From Archegozetes longisetosus (Eukaryota > Arthropoda > Arachnida > Sarcoptiformes > Trhypochthoniidae), in the NCBI GenBank assembly GCA_018873245.2, contig JAEMBT020000004.1, positions 310,001 through 374,000 on the forward strand: a DNA stretch of 64,000 nt. The letters are read 5' to 3'. The stretch's first letter is position 1; each line of letters opens with the position of its first letter. The notes beneath the pieces are model-generated. The model was not told the DNA's origin. It did not search any database and worked only from the letters and a program-made list of their open reading frames with translations. Below, piece after piece: positions 10,825 to 21,768 of this stretch. A program made the position numbers and the translations under genes.

Positions 10825-13800
10825 TTTTAGGGACTCTTCAGAATAATTAACTCTTTTCTTCTAAATTTGTTCTCAATTATTGTGAATGTTTTCGCGAATT
10901 GAGCACAAAATAAGCAATTTTAGAACTACTTTTTAGAACTTGTTGTTGAAAATAGTCGCAAATTGACTGAAACAAACTGCAGACTTCGAGTCTGTCGCAC
11001 TTTTCACATCGAAAAAGTGATGTAAAAGTTCGATCTATTACTATATAACTAACATAAGAGTAGTAGTAGAGGTTCGAAAAATGTTTGCGTAACAGAGAGA
11101 CTGAGTTGCGTAATAAAAGTGGCGCTACAGTTGTGTTTACCCCAATAGAGATCGATAAACTAAGGAAAAGTTACACTAGTATTATATTCTCTTCAAGTAG
11201 ATCAATTTTTATTCTAATTTATTAAGTTTGCTGCAATTTTCTTATTAAAACTATTCATTAATCGATAAGAAACGTAAAAAATGATTAGACCTTTTTAGAA
11301 AATTAGCGCTCGAAATACTTTTAAGTATAGTAAACTTGGTTTTTATTGTTTGCTCAAATAATTCTATAAAAATTGACCTCTACTTACAGCACATTCATAT
11401 GAAAATTGATGTATTAGTGATGCACCTAAATATACAGTATTCTCTATTAGTTGAGTTAAAGCAAAGCTCACATCCAATTGAGTTTACATGATACTCGCAC
11501 CAAATTGTTATTTAGTAGGCTTCATTTCAACTTCATTTTGTTATGATTATTTAATTAAACGTTTTCTCAAATCGGCATTCAACATAGGTTTCAGTTGCAA
11601 TTTATCGAACCGAAGTCATTCAAATGTTTCATCTATTATCAAGTTTGTCAGATCTAACAAATTGTCATTCATATCACGTTATTATCTGACGAGAAAACTG
11701 AAATTTTTTAGCATTTCAGTCATCTTTTGAGAATTTGAGCCCAACTGTCAAACCAGAATAATATCTAAGTAAATGTTAGGTTTATTTATTTTGTTTGGTA
11801 TTTCGGTTTGTTTAAATTTATTATGACTGAAGCAACAAATGTTTAGCAAACATATCCTAATCACAGACAATCATAGATAGAAAGCTTGAGTTTCAAATCA
11901 GATCGTTTCCAAAGCGTTCATTTATGAATTGAGTGTATAACCGGAGTTATGCTCACTTTGGATCTTTGTACGAGAGGCTCAAATCTGCAGCTCAAGTAAT
12001 CTTTTATCATTATTAACTTATAAGTTATAGCATGAGTTACAGCAAGTTTTCTCTTTCTATTTGTTAAACTTAAAAAGTGATGACACACTTCAGTGATATT
12101 GCATTTTTGATATTAATAGAGCATTACTTTTGAAATAAAATTTTTTTAATATTAATAAAAGCACTTTAATTATTATAAAATTGACGGATCGCGAACTCAC
12201 TCGTCAAAAGTGGTTTGAACATCAATTCTGATGATTACATTTGATAACTGGTAAACAATTAGATCCCGAAACTGTATTGACTGCCTCAAACTTATCTAAG
12301 TGATTCAATTTGAAGTGACAAGTAATAAGCGAAGCTTTTAGGCAGGTCATAATCGCCTAAAATCTTATTTGTATTTAGCTGAAAATACTTATTTGCAGAT
12401 GAATGTTCTCTTTGTAGCCAGAATGTAAATGCTATCATCCTTTTTAAGCAGGTCACATCTCCTTACAATTATTAATACATTTTTTCCTAGTAAACAAGCA
12501 AAATAAGTCTATAGAGACCACAACTCAAAGAGCTTGAAATATCAAGTTTTATATTTAGTTTTGTTAGTCATTCATTTATAAACTAAATATTTGAAATATG
12601 ACTTACGGATTTAGCCTAATTTTGTTTAAGTTTGTTCTCAAATTTAGCTTAAAACAGCTCTGTAGCAAACCCATAATATGGTATTCCTAATTAATGATCA
12701 ACTGAAGAAATACCGCAATTCTGAAACATTATTCAATTATAACAAAGAGATGTAAAGTCTAGTTTTAAAAAATATTATTTAGCAACTAATTCTCATATTT
12801 CTTTCTCAACCAATACAATAAGCAAATGCGTTGTAACTGAGAGGTAAATCAATTTCCAATTTGACCAGTTAATTGTGTTGAAAAGACTTGAGTACAAGTC
12901 CAAACTGTTTACTCTATACCACTAGTTGTTGTCGACGTTTTTGTTGCCAAAAATTAAGAAAACACTTTGGATCTTTCATTTTATCTGAGAGTTTATTCTA
13001 GTGAAAGCATCTAAAAGTGTATATTCAATTAAACACAATGCAAATTTTGAAATGTCATTAAGCAATTAAAATTCACACCTATATAATTTAATGTTTTAAA
13101 ATCCAAGTCAAAGTTTGAAAAAACACAATCGAAGCTCAAAAATTGTCATTTTTGCTAATGATGACGATAATACTTTTGCTAAATTGTTTCAATCTAAATG
13201 CTTTTGTTTGCCGAACAAATGATTGAAGCATTTTTAAACAACTCAATTTTTGAGCTCAAATTTTTTTGTTTTCTATATTTTCTTCTTTAAAATTGATTAA
13301 CTTGTTTCGTATCTAGATGATAACAGCATATTTTGGTCTATTGATCAAATATGGACTTGATTTCATGAGTAAAATTAATGTCAAATTAAAGGTTTACAGA
13401 ATGCAACCTTAATAATAAGCAACTATACTTTATCTTCAAATTTAAGCAAATAACTACAAATTACTAATTTAGACAAAATACTATACAAATTACAAAAACT
13501 AAATTTTGAAGTGAGATGATCGAGTTTTTATGTATCTGATGGCAAATATTCACAGACAAGTTAAGCAAATAAATAGTTAAGTTTTGTTTATTTTTACAAG
13601 CCATAGAGAGGTTTTAATGTTTTCCAATGTTTTAATTAATGACTTCGTTCCTATATTCTGTTCATTTGATTGATAAGTTTTAATTGTCAGTATAAACTTA
13701 TACTAAATTCTAAGTATTCAATAATTTTGAGAACTACTGCAACTTTGAAACAGTTTTATTTTAGTTATACTCAGTATTGAATGAATTATTCGAAAATTAT

Positions 13801-14055
13801 TTCATTTCTGAATAGAGAAAAAATGAAATAAAATTATAGAATTAGATTATAAAATTTGACACAATTATATTTATTGGAAATTCATATACCATTATATAAA
13901 AAAATATAAACAAATGTTAAAACTAAATGAGCGAAAAGAAAATGTTTAAAAGTTGAATAAATGTGTATGAATATAAATATTGTAGGTTTACTACAAAAGA
14001 ATTAAACCGGTGCTTCTATTCTGCATCAAATTTTGATAGATCAAGTTCTTTTGAA
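10825..14055. other. intergenic region between the NDRG-like start and the Ki-67-like 3' end
   Basis: The first few hundred bases upstream of 10824 should hold the NDRG-like promoter; I see no clear TATA box. The remainder is AT-rich with no supported gene. An 80-codon frame at 11488-11730 (+) has no recognisable motif. The 3' processing signal of the next gene is near 13870. Confidence 0.6.
13870..13875 (-). terminator. polyadenylation signal of the Ki-67-like gene
   Basis: AATAAA on the minus strand, about 180 nt after the stop codon at 14056. It is the first canonical hexamer found downstream. Confidence 0.45.
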
Positions 14056-15382
14056 TCATACATTTTTATTGCTTCGGGTCACTCTCTAGTGAAGAACAAA
14101 CAATTAAATGAAAAAATCAGTCAAAATTCAGATAAGAAAATGTAATACCTTTAGTGGAGGAGAAGATTCTTTTTGTGTAGCTCTTGCAGATCTCTTTTCA
14201 GCTGTTTTTGTAGTTCTCTGAAAAATTTAAGAATTAATAAATAGAATAAAAGCCTAATTTGGTTGATTACCTTTTTTGGCGATTGATTTCTAGACGGTTT
14301 TGAAACTAACGTAACTTTAATACTATTTTGATTCGGTATTATTATACTTATTGTTTCTGATTTTTTAGATGCTTTCTTATCTACGGTTCGTTTAGATTTC
14401 TATATTTTGAATAACAAATTTTAATAAATATCTTCAAATATTTAACAAGTTTATGAAAATTGAATCGTTGCAACAAACCTTCGAATCTTTAGGCGAAATC
14501 AAGTCTTCATTTACTGGTAATAAATTCTTTGCTGTTCGTTTCAACCTCTGCTAATTAATAAGTAAATTTCTTATAATCTATAAGTCTAATCGTTTATAAA
14601 ATCAGAACGATTTGAAGCAAACCTTCGAATCTTTTGGTGATATCACGTCTTCTTTCTCTGGTGTAATATTCTTCACACTTCGTGTCACTCTCTGCAATTA
14701 AATAATTCAATTACTAAACAGTCTAATTAGGTTGAAAAACTTTAATACCTTTGCCCGCACTGGACTTTTAGGCTTTTTGACAGTTTGTGCAGTTTCTTCA
14801 ATATTCTCCTGAAAATCAACCAAATCTAGGTTTCAATAATAGAACTTTAAAATTTTTATCATAACCACCTTTGTAGAAGACTTTGTAGCTCTTTTTCTCT
14901 TTTTGGGCACATTCTCTGATACCTAAGATGGAATTTACTAGTTAAATCTCAGGTAAATACAAATATTCTACGAATTAATAAAAACCATAAAATATACCTC
15001 AATTTGAGAGACTGGAGATAATGGTTTAGTCTCTTTTCTTGTTCTTCTAGTTTTGACTTCAGATTTCTGTGAATGAAATGACAACTGACAATGAATTGAA
15101 TGAATTCAAATTTGGATAGAATTATAAAATGTTAAGTATAATAAAAGTTGTCAAACCTGAGCCTCTTCTTTTTGAGAAGGTTCTGGTACTTGCGCCACTT
15201 TTCTTGTTTTTATTTCAAGTTTCTGTAAATTAAATATTCAGTTATTGATCGGCTGAAGCATTGATTCGAAAAGGACTTTGGCTAACATAACACGATAATA
15301 ATTACTATACCTGAACTTCTTGTTGAGGAGTCTCTGCTAACGGTTTCTCTTTCCTCGTCCTTCTAGCTCTAGTCTCAGGTTC
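14056..15382 (-). repeat. second and third repeat-exon families in the C-terminal tail
   Basis: Exons 15382-15311, 15222-15157 and 15066-14998 are phase 0 relatives built on KTR(R/K)xRKExKPLxxxxQxE. Exons 14691-14623 and 14547-14479, both 69 nt, are a clear duplicate pair (R-V-T-R-S-V-K-N-I / R-L-K-R-T-A-K-N-L, both ending ISPKDSK). The last exon 14085-14056 (RVTRSNKNV, stop) is a truncated copy of the same unit. The tail is strongly basic with SP/TP sites, as expected for DNA or chromatin contact. Confidence 0.75.
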
Positions 15383-18300
15383 CTATAAATGAAATTTTCA
15401 ATATTTCACTAATCGAAATTAAATTTGAAAAGAGGTGGTTCGAAAACAGGATATAAAAGGTTAGTACTTGAATATTCTGTTGAGTTGGGCTTAGTATGTT
15501 TTCAACTTTTTTGCGACGAGTGGAACGTGCTTTTGACTTCACACTTGTATTACCAGCTATTGGAGAATCTGGTCAAACATCAGAAAGTATAATTTAGCTG
15601 AAATTTAATATTTTGAAAGGGTTTTTTTATCAATTATACCTTTTGAGAAAAGTTGTTCTATTCCTGAGACATCATTGTAATTGGCATCTTGTGTTTCTTT
15701 GTGTTATAAAAAGAATCTTAGAATACGTCGAATAGTAAAACTGATTAGTCGAATACATACGCTTCTGGAAGATTTGCTTCATTCCATTCACATCTCTATA
15801 GTCAGGAGTCAGTTGGCCTTTAATAAGGAATTCAAAACTAATAAATAATTCGCAATGAGTGCAATCGCATACCTTTTTGTAGAAGTCGTTTAACTCCAGA
15901 TACGTCCTTATAATTAGCAGTTGGAGTCCCTATTAGGCACATTTGATAAGATATAGTGACTGTGAACTTTAATAAAATAACACCATTAAGTAAACATACC
16001 ATTTTTGAGTACACGCTTGACTCCGTCAACATTTCTGTAATCGGGTGTTGAGGCACCTTTCATTCAAATATAATTTATCGGTAAGTCATAAAATAAATCA
16101 GAATCTAATGATCGAGTTATTAATGAAAATTCAAACCTTTTTGAAGTAGTCTTTTGACCCCAGAGACTCGGTTATAATTAGCAGTTGGCGTACCTTTTGA
16201 TTGAATGATAATTAGAAATGTGTATATGCTTATGAAAAATATTAGATCAAACCTTTTTGCAAAAGTCTTTTAACTCCGGTAATTTTGGAATAATTTGCTT
16301 TAGGAGTCCCTTTATTTTAAGGCAAAATACTAATTACTTTATTACCAAATCATAGGTTAGAAATAGTAATGTTTAAAATTGTCAAAGTCATACCTTTTCT
16401 AAGAATGCGTTTGACAGCAGACACTTTCGAGTAATCAGCTTTTGGCGTGCCTTTAATTCAAACAAAATAAATCAAAATTCAATTCGTCTTTAGAGCTTGG
16501 GAAGAAAAATTGAACTTTAATCAATCACCTCTTAAAAAGGTTCGCTTAATTGCTTCAACCTTTGTATAATCAGGAGCTGGAGTGGCTTTAGATTAGATAA
16601 TCAACTTATTAATACAAAATTTGAAATATCGATATACAGCATTATAAACAATACCATTATTGAAAAGACGTTTAACTCCTCTGACATCAGTATAATCTGG
16701 AATCGGTGTCACTTGATTAAGACTTGTCGACTCAATACTACTCAAATGATGAGGTGTTGTATTATTTGTCGCGCCAGCAGATGAAATACTCGTCTCCAGA
16801 CTCTGTGAACTCATCCGCGAAGTCCTTGATAATCGAAGTGATTTATCAGCTGTTGATATCAGCGAGTCGTCCGTCGGTTGTTTGGCTGAAAATGAATTAA
16901 CTGCAATTGGGGTCGTATTTTTTGAATGACAACTTTCAAGCTTTACAACACTAGAATCGCGACCCGACTTCTTAGTTGTCGATAACTTTGAATTACTTGT
17001 TATTCTTTTAGATGATAATGGATTAAATGGTGTCGTATTTGTTGGCTGAAAGGAATTTGCCGATTCCCCAGTACTCGAGCTGCGGCGCGACTCATTAACT
17101 GTCGATAACACCGAAGTTTTAGATAGCCGACGAGATTTATTAGCCGTCGATAAGAGCAAACCACCTGTCGATCTTTTAACGGACATTCTTCTAAATGGTG
17201 TTGTATTTTCCAGGCTTTGAACAGTCGAACTGCGAAGTGATTTAACGCTTGTTGAAAGCGGTGTATTTGCTGATGCATTGACTGATATTGAATTATTAGC
17301 GATTGATGATAGATGTGAAGCATTCAGTATTTCATTATTCTCTTCCAGGTCTTTATTTTCTTGAATCGACTGTCCTTTTACTGATTGCTGCGACACACAA
17401 ACTGACTTCGACGAAACTCGGCTCAAGTTTCTTGAATCTGGGGTCTTCAGCACTTTTCAAAACAAAATTTAAGTTCAGATAAAGAAGAAAATATTTTAAA
17501 GTTTTTATTAAATAGTTACCACTTGTTCTCAATGTAGACCTCCGCAAGCCATTATTTTCTGGAATCGGTGTTACCTGATTGTGACTTTGTACCGAAATAT
17601 TGTTCGCATGATATGTTGTATTGTTTGTCGCTCCAGTTGACGAAACGCTAAATCGCAGACTTTGTGGACTTATTTTGCTTAAATCACTTGAATCTGTAAC
17701 CTTTGATAAGAGACGCGACCTTTTGCTTGTCGATAACATCGAATTGTTTGCAGATCTTTTGGCTGACGTTGAATTAAGTGGCGTGGTATTTGTTTTGAGA
17801 TAACTTTCATGACTTGAATCAGTACGCGATCGAAGAGATACTGAAATCGATGATTCATTTTCTAATCCATTGACTGCCATAGAATTGTTTGGAGTCGATC
17901 TGAGTGAAACTTTAGAAATCCTACTCTTCTTTAGAGTTGAAGTTGACCCCGAATTAATCACTTTAGAGTTGACTGATGCGTTCATCGATTGTTTTGGTGT
18001 AACTTTGACCCCACTCAAAGAACTTCTCCTTTTTTTGATGCCTGAATTTTCGAGTGACTCTTCATTAATCGCTTGCATTAAACTATCCTTCGACTCGTTG
18101 TCTTCTACGATATCATTGAGAGTCGATTCCAATTGGAGGCCAGAACTTCTCTTCTTTGTTAGACTTGAAATTCTTGGCGAATACAAGATTCTTGAGCTCA
18201 AAGATGCATTCAATGATCTGTTTGCCGTCAATTTCAGTAAATTTGAGGGCTTTCTCCAGCTTCTGATGGGTGTAGCCGACAATATCTGAGAAGTATTAGT

Positions 18301-19020
18301 CTCTTCATTCTTTACAACCAAGTCTTCGTCTTCTTCTTTGATGGATAGTCTATTCGCTGATTTGTGCGAAATGTTAAAGGACTTAGACGAAATTCGGCTC
18401 AAGTTTTGGTTATTTGGAGTTTTGAGTGCTTTTTAAAACAAAAATTAAATATAAATAATAGTAGATGGCTTTAAGAATTTTGATGAACAACTACCACTTA
18501 TTCTCAATGATGATCTTCTTCGAAAGCCATCATTCAATGGAATGGGTGTCGCCTTTCTTGAGGTCGACTTTCGTGTATTTCTAGGCGTTGACTGAAGTTT
18601 TGGTGTCGATAGAACTGGCTTTGCTCTGCTGTTCATGAAAACTAAAGTTTTGTTTTGACCAATTTTTATCTGGTCGTTATTTTGAAGTCTTAATTTTTGT
18701 CCGCCATAAATCTGTTTACCATTTATTGAAAATGGTTTGCCTATGAAGCCAAAAGCAACAATATATAAATTAAAAATTAAAAGCCAAAATAAGTCAAAAA
18801 CAGATAATCAAAGGATCAAACCATTCACAGAAGATATAAGACAATCATTTTTATTGATAACATTGAGTTCCAGATGAAAGTCATGGACACTCGAATCACC
18901 GTAAATTCTGATATCATTTTGTTGATCGCTTCCAATAGTTATTCGTTTAACAGTCAGAGGAAAATTGGAGGCAAACGATCCATTTGGACGTAATACTAAT
19001 AAACGGCCGAATAATACCAT
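14056..19020 (-). CDS. Ki-67-like FHA-domain repeat protein, 23 exons
   Basis: Predicted nuclear chromatin protein of 1131 residues. Exons: 19020-18822, 18740-18495, 18428-17520, 17452-16655, eight of 57 nt (16585-16529, 16450-16394, 16309-16253, 16193-16137, 16056-16000, 15929-15873, 15817-15761, 15696-15640), 15568-15468, 15382-15311, 15222-15157, 15066-14998, 14922-14869, 14808-14749, 14691-14623, 14547-14479, 14399-14271, 14217-14149, 14085-14056. All phases match; the sum is 3396 nt. Residues 1-105 form an FHA domain (GRLLVLRPNG, NDIRI, SINGKQIYGG, DQIKIG). Next come Ser/Thr-rich duplicated segments (149-717), eight 19-residue repeats (718-869, about GTPxANYxxVxGVKRLLQKG), and a basic tail with an NLS (PKKRKR, 978-983). 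An N-terminal FHA plus short TP...GVKRLL repeats recalls Ki-67, which coats mitotic chromosomes. Homology to Ki-67 proper is inference; another FHA chromatin protein is possible. The start ATG has a good context (GAAATGG). Confidence 0.85.
15640..16585 (-). repeat. array of eight 57-nt exons, one 19-residue repeat each
   Basis: Eight consecutive exons of exactly 57 nt, each phase 1 at both ends, are separated by introns of roughly 60-85 nt. Each encodes one unit of type G-T-P-x-A-(D/N)-Y-x-x-V-x-G-V-K-R-L-L-x-K-G. Copies 3, 4 and 6 from the 5' end are nearest the consensus; copies 7 and 8 (ending MKQIFQK and IEQLFSKG) are most diverged. The tails of the three larger upstream exons (TPIPLNDGF..., TPIPENNGL..., TPIPDYTDVRGVKRLFNNG) are related units, giving 11 in all. 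Any copy can be skipped without changing frame. Confidence 0.9.
16655..18428 (-). repeat. duplicated giant Ser/Thr-rich exons of the Ki-67-like gene
   Basis: Exon 3 (909 nt) and exon 4 (798 nt) are diverged tandem copies. Both open with (A/V)LKTPxxxNLSR(I/V)SSKS, carry repeated short TTP...KRS...LSTxxKSxRLS modules, and close with GATNNTT...NQVTPIP before the terminal repeat unit. Both are phase 1 at each end. The content is low complexity, Ser/Thr/Asn/Lys-rich, with many TP and RxxS sites, and is probably disordered and phosphorylated. Confidence 0.85.
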
Positions 19021-20255
19021 TTCTACTGCTAAGTTAATCAACTTACTAATCAATTAATGTCTCAAAACTGAAGCTTCATTAAGAAAATGATAGTCGACAA
19101 TATGTAGTTTACGCGCCAAACAATCGTAAACAACACTAACGGTTGTGCTAGACTTCAATTCTTAAATGATTTGATCTAACGTATTTGCTCACAAATAGGT
19201 AGAACCTTTATGTATTATTGCCGTCTTTATGGAATACACAGTCAGCAGTCAGCAGTAAAGGTACTACTTTGACGATCGCAAGCGTTCCCTTATCCTTTAC
19301 TTCACTGTGTTTACTTATATGCTCGTGAGAACCAATGGAGGCTTACAACTATTTATAATATGAGACTAGTAACTATACCAGCTTACAAAAGCACCAAAAC
19401 TGTCAATCCAATTAAACAAGCTTTATTTATGGAAAAATACCAAATCTATTTTGTAACAAATAACGATTGAAAATTGAGTTAATTCTAATTTATGATCTGA
19501 AAGTTTCAGTTTAATCATTTTACAAACTGAAATACACTGAGGCCTAATTGAGAAATGAGTTTATAGATGGTCGAAACGATGTTTGAATAAAAGAAAGTTT
19601 TGCTTGTGTTTGCTAAACTTCAAAGCTATCAATTAGTATTAGAGAATGTGTTCGTACGCACAATCATTAGTTATGCAAAAAATGATGACCAGAAATGATT
19701 TCAAATTAGACACAAAATTATAAGAATTGTTCTAAACATGAATTTTTGCAGACATAAACCACCTTACTCAAAATTGAAATACATTAAATTATATCCATTT
19801 GATGAACTGTTTTGATACTGTGGAAAGCTTTGAATTTGCTTGAATCAAATAAAATTGGTTTTGCGGAAGTTTTCCTCCATGGAAAAAATTCAAACTTTCA
19901 AAAAATTGTGCCCTAATATGCATTACGTGCACATTTCTATAATAAGTTTAAGTTGCCCTAAAATGTGATGCAGTATATCGACTGCATACATCAAAAGTAA
20001 TGTCAAGAGACGTATTTTATGTTTATAGCTAATGATAGCCAACGGTTCTTAGTTTTCAACCATTTTCTCGTTCCCGCTTTCAGTTGAAACTATCCATAAA
20101 AACAAACTTTTCGTAAAATAAACTAAAAGTGATGCGCGCCAAAATAATTAATCGACAGATAATTTAATAAATCAATTGATTATCAAAGCAATTGAATCCA
20201 ATTGTTTTCAAGTGTTGAAGGCTTAAGTTTTGTTTAATCATTAGACAATAACTTT
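19021..20255. promoter_or_regulatory. shared divergent promoter region
   Basis: A 1.2-kb gap separates the divergent start codons of the FHA gene (19020, minus) and the CaaX gene (20256, plus). No coding frame or transposon end is visible. I see no convincing TATA box for either gene. Co-regulation from this interval is inference from layout. Confidence 0.4.
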
Positions 20256-21768
20256 ATGGACAAATGCGAACAAAACTTAATCAAAAGTAACAACAATTCA
20301 AATAAAACACAGTTTTTGGAAGATTATTCAAAAATAATTAAAAGTGAGTTAATTTCTGGAAATTTGGCGCCAAATATATCAGTTATTAAGAAACAAATAA
20401 CTGATAAATTGTTATCAAGTGAACAAAATTATATAAATCCAAACAAATCATTAGTTTCGACCATAAGTTCAACACGAAAAATGTCCTCAAAACGTGAATT
20501 AAATTCATTGAAGTCTGAATTGAAGCAATCGATCAGCAAATCGGGTAAACGAACGCCAGCTCAGACACAAATCGTGGACACTTCGCCTGAAATGAAACCG
20601 AAAAGTAATTATACTTGAAGTGTTAAGTCTTTCCAAAGTCCTTTTTATCGTTATGACAAAGTTTAATTCTGTTATCGAATACTCATTCTGTTGGTTCTTA
20701 ATTTGTTTTTATAGTTTCCTAACAATTATTAAAGTTTCTCTTGTTTACCATTATTTTGATTGATATTTGACTCAATCCAGTGTAGAATAAGTTTTAGAGC
20801 GAAATTTCGTTCAATTTATGTTCAAATCAATACTAAGAATGAGAAGTTGTGCAACAATTTTAGTTAGTTTTAGTTTCATTTTTTAAGTTGTATTTGTGTC
20901 AAATTTATGAGTGATTGTAATTTGACTGCATGGTCTGCTAACTCAATCACTTATTTATCTACACTTTTGTATTTGTATTTTAAAGCTTGAATATTTGCAT
21001 CAAATCAATGCATAACTTGTTAAAGTTTTGTTTGGCTTTTACTTGAATGAAAATTGCATTAGTAAAACAAATTAGCAATAATAATAACTTTGCTCGTAAG
21101 TTTCAGTGTAATACAATGAGATTCAGACTTATTTTAAGTAGTATCTAGTTATGAGATTTGAGGCAAATTTTGAGCCAAAGTTTTGATAATCACTTTATAC
21201 TAAATGAGAGCATAAAGACAAAACATAAAAGTTTGACTAAAATTCTGTTCAATTAAACATTATTTTGATGAAATATTTTTATATCCTATCAGGCGGCGGT
21301 CAGAGTCGGTCACGTTCCCGATCTCGATCGCGTTCCCGCAGCCGAACGCCTACTCGTAAGTCTGCTTCCCGTACAGTTACACCACGCGTTTCGACCTCCA
21401 AGAAGGATCAGAAAAAAGAAACGAAATCGTCAACAAAAAAGAGAACTACCTCTTCATCGACCCCATCGCAGTCTGCATCAAAGCCATCGACATCTACATT
21501 AAAGAAAACCCCGACAACACCGAAACGCAAAGCAAAAGATGACACCAATGACAGAAAATCTTCTGCTAAAAAGGCAAAAGTGTCGGAACGACCGATAACT
21601 CCAGGCACAAGACGTTCGCTTCGATTACAACAGACGCCAAGAAGTGATGCCAAACTTAAAAATACAGGTCCGAAATCAGTGACTTTCAATCGAAGCACTA
21701 CTGAAGATCAGAATAATGATAATAATAATCAAAGTAAAGGATGGCTTTCTTATTGTTCTATTATGTAA
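20256..21768 (+). CDS. LEM-like, RS-rich, prenylated nuclear-envelope protein, 2 exons
   Basis: Exons 20256-20604 and 21293-21768 join in phase 1 (A|GC, Ser117) across a 688-nt GT-AG intron, giving 274 residues. Residues 20-55 (FLEDYSKIIKSELISGNLAP, then an IKKQITDKLL helix) resemble the LEM-like helix-turn-helix at the N-terminus of LAP2, including the KSEL...N..P core. Exon 2 opens with an SRSRSR run (121-135), as in the RS domain of lamin B receptor, and continues Ser/Thr/Lys-rich with TPKRK and RRSLRLQQTPR. The C-terminus is GWLSYCSIM, a CaaX box whose final Met favours farnesylation and which equals the lamin A box. No transmembrane segment is seen, so prenylation would supply the membrane anchor. 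Inferred role: tether between inner nuclear membrane and chromatin, functionally like Kugelkern or LAP2. The CaaX box is certain from sequence; the LEM-like call is moderate. Confidence 0.8.
20605..21292 (+). other. intron of the CaaX-protein gene
   Basis: The donor is AAAA|GTAATT and the acceptor TATCCTATCAG|GC. It is AT-rich with no embedded feature seen. Reading through it stops after 5 codons (stop near 20618), which would give a 120-residue form without RS region or CaaX box. Confidence 0.75.

Noticed and set aside
17000..17323. 107-codon minus-strand frame inside the Ki-67-like exon 4
   Set aside because: It is an out-of-frame shadow of the Ser/Thr-rich exon, whose own frame is supported by phase-matched splicing and duplication with exon 3.
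17870..18289. 139-codon plus-strand frame antisense to exon 3
   Set aside because: Antisense shadow of repetitive Ser/Leu-rich codons, with no motif of its own.
21408..21698. 96-codon minus-strand frame opposite the CaaX gene
   Set aside because: Antisense shadow of the RS/Lys-rich exon.
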